A program made the translations under genes and the position numbers. The notes beneath the pieces are model-generated. The model did not search any database. It was not told the origin of the DNA and saw only the letters and a list, made by a program, of their open reading frames with translations. Below, piece by piece: positions 7,875 through 15,912 of a stretch of DNA of 64,000 bases (the stretch's first letter is position 1; every line of letters starts with the position of its first letter). Source of the DNA: Lachnospiraceae bacterium (GTDB lineage: Bacteria; Bacillota; Clostridia; Lachnospirales; Lachnospiraceae); NCBI GenBank assembly GCA_015057405.1, contig SVEK01000009.1, forward strand, positions 20,275 to 84,274, read 5' to 3'.

Positions 7875-9806
7875 ATGAAAACAAAAATTATAAAAAACAT
7901 AATGGGTTTGATGGTGTCAGTTTTGGTCGTAACGGTCGGTTTTTGGTTGATGTCTGAGAAGTCCTTGGCAATGACAAAGACAGGAAACGGCAACGTGGCT
8001 TGGTATAATAATGTTCCACAGTATTCCCACAGTTTTGCTGTAATCGGAGAAGCTTATGTGGTAGGTGCTGATAACATTGTTAAAACCAATAGTTTTGGAA
8101 GAGGAGTACATGTTGATGCATATAGTGCAACAGGCTCAGAGTATTCGTCTACAGTGAGCGGTAATGTACAAAACCTTTATAATCTTTATAATTCAAGTGG
8201 TGCACAAGGTGGTGCTAATATTTATTGGCCTTCTAACATTGAGTATTATCTGTGTGAAGGTGAAAAACTGCAAGTACTCAGCTACGATGATACTTATGTA
8301 TATTACTGGAGCCCGGGATTTAAGTCTTTTGGATCCAATCTTTATAGTTGTGACCAAAGTGTGTTACTCGAATCACATCCGGCCGGAGTTTACAAAACTA
8401 AAAAAGAATATGTGTGGATTGACCTTTATAATCACAGAGAAATAGCAACTTCTACAGATTATGTAGGCATTGCCCAGATACTTAAAAAAACGTTGCCGGT
8501 TTACCAGAGTGCAGAATTTGTAGGCACTTCAACGAAATGTTATGCGTATACGCAGAATACCGAAGTTAAAATTGTTGATACTACACCTGTGGTATCAGAA
8601 AACGGTGGAAAATATTATAAGGCAGTAATCAAAGGCGATAATGCTACGGCATATCTTTCGTGTAATAATTTCTATGTATATATAAGTGAGTATTTTATTA
8701 ATTATCAGGATAACAATGTACCGGTTCCTGCTAATTATTCTGTGGCTAAAGTTGCCGGAATAGCTGAGGACTGGGTTCTTAGGGCATACGAGACGAAGGA
8801 CAGTACGGAATCGTTTAGATCCCCTTTTTCACCGGATACTATAATAAAGACATATCCGAGTATGTCAGATGCTAACAGAACATGTATATGGTTAAATAAT
8901 AATTATGCATACGTTGCAACAAAGAATGTAAAATACTATATTGATAAACTAAATATTTATGATATTATCAATAATAGGTATGTATTGTCATGGATACCGG
9001 TTCCGTTTGAGGTTGTTCTCACTGCAAAAGAAAATTGGTCAGGTAAACAGATAAAAATAGACGGTAAGGATTCAATTATTATTCCGCCAAACACAGGAAC
9101 TTATACCTTAGATAATGCCATTTTTGAAGGGTATGAAGGGAGATTGTCAAGACAGGGAATTGAGATTACTGTACAAGTAAGTGGCGATGATACCTGTAAA
9201 GGGTCACACAAACTCTATTATCCTGAAAGTATAGGTTCGATATCGAATTATACACCGCAAAATACAAAAATTAAGATTAGAAGTTCTTGGATGGGAAAAG
9301 ATTACGGCAGTGTGCTACAGTATTCAACCAATAAAAAGTTTAAAAATGCAAAAACTATTTACCCTAAGAATAATTTCCCGGAAGTGAAAAAATTAAAAAA
9401 GAACAAAAAATATTATTTCAGGGCTTACAATACATTCAATGTTAACACTGAAACAGGTAGCAAATTGATTAAGGGCAAAGCTACAAAAACCCTTGCAGTA
9501 AAAACTGCTAATATTGTAATAGCGAAGCCAACGATGAAAACACTTTCCGGAGGTCGCAAGAGTATAACTGTTAACTGGGCTAAATATAATAAGAGTGGAA
9601 GTTATTATGAAATCGTAATAGCAACGAATAAGTCGTTTACAAAAAATGTTGAAAAAGCGAAGCCTACAAAGAGCATGCCATCGATAAAGTTTAGCAATCT
9701 GAAGGCAAATAAAAAGTATTATGTAAAGATGCGAATGGTATATAGATATTATTCTGATAAATATATGTCAAAATGGACCAAGGTAAAGACAGTAAAAACC
9801 AGGTAA
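7875..9806 (+). CDS. secreted protein with C-terminal fibronectin III-like domains
   Basis: A protein of 643 residues with a Sec signal (basic KTKIIKN, hydrophobic core, likely cut after SLAMA-like residues near 33). The middle part (40-450) is beta-rich, Tyr/Asn-rich and not recognised. From about 455 two FN3-like segments follow, with repeated signatures KKYYFRAY and KKYYVKMRM preceding Lys-rich strands. There is no sortase motif or C-terminal membrane segment, so it is probably released or held to the wall by charge. It starts at ATG after a near-perfect AGGAGG. Monocistronic with a terminator behind it. Similar Lys-rich FN3 tails occur in the secreted protein at 31168. Function unknown; adhesion or glycan binding is possible. 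Confidence 0.75.
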   Translation: MKTKIIKNIMGLMVSVLVVTVGFWLMSEKSLAMTKTGNGNVAWYNNVPQYSHSFAVIGEAYVVGADNIVKTNSFGRGVHVDAYSATGSEYSSTVSGNVQNLYNLYNSSGAQGGANIYWPSNIEYYLCEGEKLQVLSYDDTYVYYWSPGFKSFGSNLYSCDQSVLLESHPAGVYKTKKEYVWIDLYNHREIATSTDYVGIAQILKKTLPVYQSAEFVGTSTKCYAYTQNTEVKIVDTTPVVSENGGKYYKAVIKGDNATAYLSCNNFYVYISEYFINYQDNNVPVPANYSVAKVAGIAEDWVLRAYETKDSTESFRSPFSPDTIIKTYPSMSDANRTCIWLNNNYAYVATKNVKYYIDKLNIYDIINNRYVLSWIPVPFEVVLTAKENWSGKQIKIDGKDSIIIPPNTGTYTLDNAIFEGYEGRLSRQGIEITVQVSGDDTCKGSHKLYYPESIGSISNYTPQNTKIKIRSSWMGKDYGSVLQYSTNKKFKNAKTIYPKNNFPEVKKLKKNKKYYFRAYNTFNVNTETGSKLIKGKATKTLAVKTANIVIAKPTMKTLSGGRKSITVNWAKYNKSGSYYEIVIATNKSFTKNVEKAKPTKSMPSIKFSNLKANKKYYVKMRMVYRYYSDKYMSKWTKVKTVKTR

Positions 9807-9879
9807 GGAATAATTAGGGGTTGCATGAAAAGTATTCCCCCTATAAAACTATAAAGTTAAAATTCGAAGATACAAACTA

Positions 9880-9923
9880 AACCCCTTCCTTTGGCACATT
9901 TAAGCCGAAGAAAGGGGTTTTTG
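9880..9923 (+). terminator. Rho-independent terminator
   Basis: AACCCCTTCCTT pairs with AAGAAAGGGGTT across a 15-base loop, followed by TTTTTG. It ends the secreted-protein transcript; on the minus strand, facing glnA, the following T-tract is weak. Confidence 0.75.
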
Positions 9924-9983
9924 TTAAGAATTTTGTCATCGCAATTGGTTACAGATGAATTGATTTACAAGTATGATGTAATA

Positions 9984-11408
9984 TTACAGATTAAAGTATT
10001 TTTCAAACTCCACAGGATGTGGTACTTTTGAAATCTCAGCACATTCTTTTCTTTTATTCTCAATAAACTTGTTGATTAAATGCTCAGGGAACACTCCGCC
10101 GGCTGTTAAATAATCGTGGTCAGCTTCTAACGCATCCAGTGCAGCATCTAATGTAGTAGGAAGAGAAGATAATTTAGCCTTTTCTTCATCTGATAATGTA
10201 TACAGATTCATATCGTATGGTCCCCAGCCGTTTGCTTTAGGATCGATTTCATTTTTTATACCATCAAGCCCTGCCATTAAGATAGCAGCATAGCAAAGAT
10301 ACGGATTACAGGTTGCATCCGGATTACGTAATTCGAAACGTCTCATTTTTGGTGTTTTTGCATATGCAGGAATTCTAATAACAGCGCTACGGTTTGATGT
10401 TGCATATCCAACAGTTACAGGAGCTTCGAATCCGGGAACCAGTCTCTTAAATGAGTTGGTGCTTGGATTGGTGAGTGCACACAGTGAGGAAATGTGTTTT
10501 AATAATCCTCCGATGAAATAATGTGCTTTTTCACTAAGATGTGAATATCCGTTATCATCAGAAAATACAGGTTCGCCGTCCTTTAACAGTAACATATGTA
10601 CGTGCATACCGTTTCCTGCTTCACCGTAAACCGGTTTCGGCATGAAAGTTGCAACTTTTCCGTACTTCATTGCGGTGTTGTGGATTATATACTTTATCAT
10701 CATAGTATTATCTGCCATTGCTGACATCTCGCCAAGCATTGGTTCGATTTCAAACTGTCCTGCGGCACCAACCTCAGGGTGATGATATTTTATCGGGATG
10801 CCTGCTTTTTCCATTTCAATACACATTTCTGAACGACATTCGTAAGATGTATCAAATGGTTTGGCAATGTGATAATTTTTCTGGTGTGCAACAACACAGC
10901 CTCTTCCTTCAACGTCGCTGTTCCAGTACGCTTGTGTGGCATCAACAGTTGCACTAATATTATCAGGATTAACTGACCAGCCTGCATTATCGAACAAATG
11001 GAACTCAAATTCCGGAAGAATAAGCATGGTATCTGCGATGCCGGAATCTTTCATGTATTGCTCAGCGGCTTTTACTATATTACGCGGATACTGATCCAGT
11101 GGCCTGTTCTCCGGGTAGTCAATTATCATAGCATCACCTGTAATAGATAAGGTCGGGATTTGGCAGAACGGATCGATTAATGCAGTATCCAAATCAGGTA
11201 TGAATACCATATCACTTTTTTCTACAACGGCATATCCGTAGTTAGAAGCATCGAAACCGATGCCGCCGGTTACAGTGCTTTCGTTAAAATGTGATGCCGG
11301 AATAGTTACGTGACGATACTGACCGTTGATATCCACAATTTTAAAATCAACCATCTGAATATCGTTGTCTTTAATTAAGTCCATTATTTCCTGTACGCTT
11401 TTGCTCAT
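9984..11408 (-). CDS. glnA: glutamine synthetase type I
   Basis: Makes glutamine from glutamate, ammonia and ATP. The 474-residue protein has the ammonium and glutamate-binding GNGMHVHM block, the ATP-site KPVYGEAG region, NRSAVIRIP, and RRFELRNPD. The C-terminal half, including the region after GAAGQFEIEP and the ending PHPVEFEKYF, resembles the beta subtype that is adenylylated in enterics. The adenylylation loop NLYTLSDEE keeps a tyrosine where E. coli has NLYDLPPEE. No adenylyltransferase gene is visible, so modification is unproven. The ribosome site GGAGGTAAC lies directly before ATG. Three alternating GGTAAT half-sites sit 35-62 bases upstream of the start. Confidence 0.96.
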   Translation of the reverse strand: MSKSVQEIMDLIKDNDIQMVDFKIVDINGQYRHVTIPASHFNESTVTGGIGFDASNYGYAVVEKSDMVFIPDLDTALIDPFCQIPTLSITGDAMIIDYPENRPLDQYPRNIVKAAEQYMKDSGIADTMLILPEFEFHLFDNAGWSVNPDNISATVDATQAYWNSDVEGRGCVVAHQKNYHIAKPFDTSYECRSEMCIEMEKAGIPIKYHHPEVGAAGQFEIEPMLGEMSAMADNTMMIKYIIHNTAMKYGKVATFMPKPVYGEAGNGMHVHMLLLKDGEPVFSDDNGYSHLSEKAHYFIGGLLKHISSLCALTNPSTNSFKRLVPGFEAPVTVGYATSNRSAVIRIPAYAKTPKMRRFELRNPDATCNPYLCYAAILMAGLDGIKNEIDPKANGWGPYDMNLYTLSDEEKAKLSSLPTTLDAALDALEADHDYLTAGGVFPEHLINKFIENKRKECAEISKVPHPVEFEKYFNL

Positions 11409-11440
11409 TTGTTACCTCCGCATATAATCATAGATTTATC

Positions 11441-11470
11441 AGGGTAATACTGACAATTACCCTCGGTAAT
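11441..11470. promoter_or_regulatory. GGTAAT inverted-repeat cluster in the glnA leader
   Basis: AGGGTAAT (11441-11448) and ATTACCCT (11456-11463) form a perfect 8-bp inverted repeat with a 7-base spacer, and a third half-site GGTAAT lies at 11465-11470. The cluster is close to where glnA transcription would begin from a weak minus-strand promoter (TTGATT, 17 bp, TATTCT). It does not match the GlnR box TGTNA-N7-TNACA. It could be an operator or a leader hairpin. The rest of the 337-base gap up to the next gene shows nothing I recognise. Confidence 0.5.
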
Positions 11471-11745
11471 AACAGAATATAGTAAAATAAAGGAATAATC
11501 AAGGCAAAAAAGGAATTTTTACGGTCATAGGCATTGAAATGTGAATATTGATTTTGTGAAGTTTGGGAATGGACTTAAGTTTTGTTTTGATATATGATAA
11601 TATATATGGATAGAGGACTGTGAATTTTTAGTTGAGTAGTATTTTTTATAGTATTATTTAGTGAAATGATTTTGATTAGAAATAGGACTGATTTTACGTT
11701 AAATAACTGTTTTTTGAAGTAGTTGTCTTGACGAAGGAGAGAAAT

Positions 11746-13722
11746 ATGAAAAGTATACTTGTTGTGGATGATTCTGTCACAAATTTAAAATTTGTAGAGA
11801 GTGCGCTGGGGGATGAGTATAAGCTGATTTTGGTTACATCCGGTGAACAGGCTGTCAGATATCTAATGAATAATACGGCTGATTTACTTCTTTTAGACAT
11901 TATGATGCCTGTCATGGACGGGTTTGAAACTATGGAGAGAGTAAGAGAACTGAAAAATGGTAATATTCCTGTAGTTTTTTTAACCTCAGATGTAGATGTT
12001 GAAAGTGAAATTAAAGGATTACAGCTTGGAGCAGTAGATTTTGTCAGAAAGCCTTTTGTTCCGGAAGTTATGAAGAACAGAATTAACAGAATCCTTCAGC
12101 TGGAGGAGCTTACTAAAAATCTCGAAGCGAAGGTTGAAGAAAAGACGAATCAGGTGGAGCAGTTATCATTTGAAATTATAGCCACAATAGCAAGTATGAT
12201 TGAGGCAAAGGACAGTTATACAAAAGGCCATTCAGTGCGTGTGGCTGAGTACAGTGCTTTATTGGCGGAAGAATTAGGCTGGGACGAAGATGCAATACAA
12301 AATATCCGGTACGTGGCATTGCTTCACGACATAGGTAAGGTTGGTATTGCGGACAGTGTTCTTAATAAACCCGGAAAACTTAGTGAAAGTGAGTTTAAGA
12401 CAATACAGTCCCATACTATAATCGGTGGCGATATATTAAAAGAGATTGAGACAATTCCTAATGTGGATTCAGGTGCCAGATATCATCATGAGAAATATGA
12501 CGGTTCCGGTTATCCGATAGGACTTTCGGGAAATGATATTCCGGATGTGGCAAGGATTATATGTATAGCTGATGCTTATGATGCAATGAACAGCAAGAGA
12601 ATTTATAGGGATAGTCTGTCAAAAGATGCAGTTCGTGAGGAACTATTGGCCGGAAGAGGAACGCAATTTGACCCGGATTATCTGGATGCCTTTATAAAGA
12701 TTTATGATGATGACAGACTGGGCATTTCATCGATGGTTTCCCTGGTGAGCGGTGGAGTTGATTCAACGATGAGATATCGTCTTATGGCAAGCATTGCCGA
12801 AGAAACCAAGAAAACGGAAGAAACGGATCCGCTTACTAAACTTCTTAACAGAAAAAGCGGAGAAAGTAAGATAATTATGGCGATGCGGGACAGTGGCGGT
12901 TATCTTGCATTTATTGATTTGGATAACCTCAAGAGAACTAATGATACTATGGGGCATGTGGCAGGCGATTATGCGTTGGCAACATTAGGAAAGATATTAA
13001 GTAACAGAGAAAATGAAATTGCCACACGCCTTGGCGGTGACGAGTTTATGTGTTTCTTCATTAATGCAGGTGAAGAGAGTGTTACAGCAAGAATTAAAGA
13101 GATTTTAAGAGAGTTTGATGCTGAAAAGGAGAAGAATGCGTATCTGTCGGCTTCATCTTTGTCGATAGGTGTATGTAAGGCAACTCCTCAGGACAGATAT
13201 GCTGATATCTTACAAAATGCGGACAAGGCATTATATAATGTCAAGCAGGGTGGAAAAAACGGATATTGTTTCTACTCTGAAGATATGAATAAGACAGAAC
13301 TAAAAAGTGATGAGGATTTTGAAAGACAGGTAAACAACCTTAAGTTGCAATGTGAGCATAAGGGAGCAATGAACGTAGAATACAGAGAGTTCATTCGAAT
13401 ATATGATTTGATTAGCAATCTGGTTCGTCGATACAATTATAAGATGCAGTTGTTTATGATAACGTTGATTGAAAAAGATGACGTGGAACTTGAAGAACAC
13501 GAAAAAATCATGGCTTGTGTTGAAAATGCCGTTAAAGGAGCAATGCGTGCTGTGGATGTTTCGGTACGTTTTAGCGGTAATCAAATGCTTGTAATCATTA
13601 TTAATGCAGAAAAAGAAGATTTTATAATAATCAAGAACCGAATTAAGGCAGTGTTTATGAATTTGTACGAATCCAATAATGTTGAATTAAGATTTCAGCT
13701 GGCGGATGTGAATAATATGTAA
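11746..13722 (+). CDS. REC-HD-GYP-GGDEF response regulator
   Basis: A c-di-GMP turnover protein of 658 residues. The receiver domain (1-118) has Asp51 as phosphoacceptor. A short coiled coil (120-142) leads to an HD-GYP phosphodiesterase (145-325) with His194-Asp195, the HHEKYDGSGYP block (GYP 255-257) and IADAYDAM. GGDEF (355-510) keeps GGDEF at 430-434, but the inhibitory RxxD site is RENE. The tail (530-658) looks like a second, degenerate GGDEF fold with SGNQ in place of the active site. In-frame TTG 11728 is rejected because GAAGGAGAG serves ATG 11746. It is followed after 17 bases by the BMP-like genes and the hybrid kinase, so it is probably the output of that relay. Confidence 0.93.
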   Translation: MKSILVVDDSVTNLKFVESALGDEYKLILVTSGEQAVRYLMNNTADLLLLDIMMPVMDGFETMERVRELKNGNIPVVFLTSDVDVESEIKGLQLGAVDFVRKPFVPEVMKNRINRILQLEELTKNLEAKVEEKTNQVEQLSFEIIATIASMIEAKDSYTKGHSVRVAEYSALLAEELGWDEDAIQNIRYVALLHDIGKVGIADSVLNKPGKLSESEFKTIQSHTIIGGDILKEIETIPNVDSGARYHHEKYDGSGYPIGLSGNDIPDVARIICIADAYDAMNSKRIYRDSLSKDAVREELLAGRGTQFDPDYLDAFIKIYDDDRLGISSMVSLVSGGVDSTMRYRLMASIAEETKKTEETDPLTKLLNRKSGESKIIMAMRDSGGYLAFIDLDNLKRTNDTMGHVAGDYALATLGKILSNRENEIATRLGGDEFMCFFINAGEESVTARIKEILREFDAEKEKNAYLSASSLSIGVCKATPQDRYADILQNADKALYNVKQGGKNGYCFYSEDMNKTELKSDEDFERQVNNLKLQCEHKGAMNVEYREFIRIYDLISNLVRRYNYKMQLFMITLIEKDDVELEEHEKIMACVENAVKGAMRAVDVSVRFSGNQMLVIIINAEKEDFIIIKNRIKAVFMNLYESNNVELRFQLADVNNM

Positions 13723-13739
13723 AACTGCCGGTGGGGTAA

Positions 13740-14831
13740 ATGCGTATGAAGAAGATTGGTATAGTGTCAGCCTTGATATTTGTAGTTATCATAGTCGGTA
13801 TTTTTTTGATAAGCAGGAAAGAAAAAGGGAACGATGAGAAACTCAAGGTTGGTTTTGTGAGCATTGGTCATTTAAATGATAACAGTTGGAGTGAGTCTCA
13901 CTGCGAAGGAATGGAAACATGCAAAAAAGAATCGGATATAGAAGTTATATATAAAGAGGCAGTGCCTTGTAACGCTGACTCTGTAAATGTAATGGAAGAA
14001 CTAATTGACCAAGGTTGCAAAGTAATATTTTGTAACTCATATGAGTATGGACCTTGGGAGCTGGAAGTGGCGGCCATACATCCGGATATTTTTTTCTTTC
14101 ATGCAACAGGTACTGAGACTGCAGATAACTTGTCGACTTATTTCGGAAGGATATATCAGGTTCGGTATTTGAGCGGAATTGTGGCGGGGCTTCAGACAAC
14201 TACGAATGAGATAGGCTATGTTGCGGCTTTCAACATTTCGGAGGTCAACAGAGGAATCAACGCATTTACAATGGGTGTAAGGCTTGTTAATCCCGATGCA
14301 ACAGTTCATGTTGAATGGTGCGGTTCGTGGACGGATGATAACATGGCTGCAGCTGCAACAAACAAATTGATTGAGAGTCATAATATAGACGTACTGACAA
14401 TGCATACGGATTCTCTGGCCCCGCTTGAGGTGGCAGAAAAAAATAAAATATGGTCTATTGGATATAATACTGACAACAGTAGTCTTTTCCCGGATACATA
14501 TCTTACGGCACCTGTTTGGGAGTGGGAGTATTTTTACAAACAAAGGATAGAAGAGTGCAAATATAATCAGTTTACCGGAAAACATTACTGGGAAGGTATG
14601 GAGACCGGAGTAGTATCGCTGGCACCGTTTACCGATAATGTTAAACCGGAGATTTCAGCCATTGTTGAAAATGAAAAGAAGAGAATTGAAACCGGAACTT
14701 ATGATGTTTTTTACGGTCCGATAAGAGATAATAAAGGCAATCTGCGAATTAAAGATGGGGAAAGCATGACAGATGATGAAATGCTGAATGCTTTTGACTG
14801 GTTTGTGGAGGGGGTAAAAATCTGTGAATAA
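13740..14831 (+). CDS. BMP-family (PnrA-like) binding protein, membrane-anchored, copy 1
   Basis: An extracytoplasmic ligand-binding protein of 363 residues. An N-terminal hydrophobic helix (about 6-24) is followed by a periplasmic-binding fold beginning KLKVGFVSIGHLNDNSWSE, the typical BMP opening, with IGYVAAFNISEVNRGINAF and later WEWEYFYK. BMP proteins normally deliver nucleosides to an ABC importer and are lipoproteins; this one has no lipobox cysteine, and no ABC genes are nearby. Its stop overlaps the start of the second copy by 8 bases. The context with a hybrid kinase suggests a sensory role similar in principle to TorT-TorS or LuxP-LuxQ. Ligand unknown. Confidence 0.85.
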   Translation: MRMKKIGIVSALIFVVIIVGIFLISRKEKGNDEKLKVGFVSIGHLNDNSWSESHCEGMETCKKESDIEVIYKEAVPCNADSVNVMEELIDQGCKVIFCNSYEYGPWELEVAAIHPDIFFFHATGTETADNLSTYFGRIYQVRYLSGIVAGLQTTTNEIGYVAAFNISEVNRGINAFTMGVRLVNPDATVHVEWCGSWTDDNMAAAATNKLIESHNIDVLTMHTDSLAPLEVAEKNKIWSIGYNTDNSSLFPDTYLTAPVWEWEYFYKQRIEECKYNQFTGKHYWEGMETGVVSLAPFTDNVKPEISAIVENEKKRIETGTYDVFYGPIRDNKGNLRIKDGESMTDDEMLNAFDWFVEGVKICE

Positions 14832-15912
14832 AAGGAAAATGTTGTTGATTGCCGGTGTGATATTTGTGATTGTAACAGTGTTAATCATTCTTTTTGGTGG
14901 TAGGAATAACACAGGTGCTTCCATAAAAGTCGGATTCATAATGTCAGGAAAAACTACGGATGCGGGTTGGAATGGCATGCACTATAACGGCATAAAAAAA
15001 GCATGTGATAACTTGAACGCTGAGTTGATTGTTAAGGAGGAAGTAGAAGAATACAGCGGAATGTGTGCACAGGCGATAGAAGAATTGCATGAAGAAAGTG
15101 TAAAAGTAATTATACTTTCCAGCTACAATTATTCGGAAGAGGTAAAGGATTTGGTCAGGGAATATCCTGAGATTTCATTTTATTGTAACTCTTCTGAATA
15201 CCATGATAATAATATGACGTCATATTTTGTTCGCTATTATCAGGGGCGTTATCTTGCCGGAGTTCTTGCGGGCACCATGACGAAAAACGGTAAGATTGGA
15301 TATGTTGCGGCCATGGATAATCTTGAGGTAAAACGTGGAATTAATGCATTTACATTAGGGGTACAGAGTGTAAATAAGGATGCAGAGATTGTAGTTGCAT
15401 GGAGTGGCAAATGGGAGGATGAGACAACCGAAAAGAGTTTGGTCAGAGAACTTGTTGAAAAAGAAAAAGTAGATATTTTAAGCTATCATCAGAACAAACC
15501 TTATGTAATTGAAGAAGCGGATGCTATGGGTGTATATACTATTGGATATCACGAGGTGTTTGACGGATTTTCTGATAAGTATCTGGGATCGGTTGTGTGT
15601 GATTGGCAGGTTGTTTATCAGGAGATTATTAAGGAATGTTTGCAGGGACGCAGTAATATGGCGAACAACTTCTGGATTGGTATGGAGAAGGATGTAGTTA
15701 TGTTATCAGGGTATTCAGACGCTGTGTCAGAGGATGCAAAGGAGACGGTTAAAGAAGCAAGAGAAAGTATTATTGCGGGAAAAGAAGTGTTCTCAGGTAA
15801 GATATTTGATAATGAAGGGAACATAAGATGCAAAGACGATGAGATGTTAAGTGATGATGTGTTGTTAGAGCAAATGGACTGGTTTGTTAAGGGTGTAAGA
15901 ATGTATGAATAA
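14824..15912 (+). CDS. BMP-family (PnrA-like) binding protein, membrane-anchored, copy 2
   Basis: A diverged paralogue of the preceding protein, 362 residues. A hydrophobic helix (6-24) without a lipobox leads into [20 protein letters not shown], then [13 protein letters not shown] and [19 protein letters not shown]. Both copies end with a matching [11 protein letters not shown] / [11 protein letters not shown] tail, showing duplication. It starts at GTG 14824 inside the previous gene and ends overlapping the kinase start at 15905, so all three should be made together. Retention of two diverged binding proteins suggests either two ligands or a heterodimeric receptor. This is inference; no ligand residues can be assigned. 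Confidence 0.85.
   Translation: MNKRKMLLIAGVIFVIVTVLIILFGGRNNTGASIKVGFIMSGKTTDAGWNGMHYNGIKKACDNLNAELIVKEEVEEYSGMCAQAIEELHEESVKVIILSSYNYSEEVKDLVREYPEISFYCNSSEYHDNNMTSYFVRYYQGRYLAGVLAGTMTKNGKIGYVAAMDNLEVKRGINAFTLGVQSVNKDAEIVVAWSGKWEDETTEKSLVRELVEKEKVDILSYHQNKPYVIEEADAMGVYTIGYHEVFDGFSDKYLGSVVCDWQVVYQEIIKECLQGRSNMANNFWIGMEKDVVMLSGYSDAVSEDAKETVKEARESIIAGKEVFSGKIFDNEGNIRCKDDEMLSDDVLLEQMDWFVKGVRMYE

Noticed and set aside
14037..14585. 182-residue minus-strand ORF
   Set aside because: Mirror frame of BMP-like copy 1, which has clear family motifs on the plus strand.
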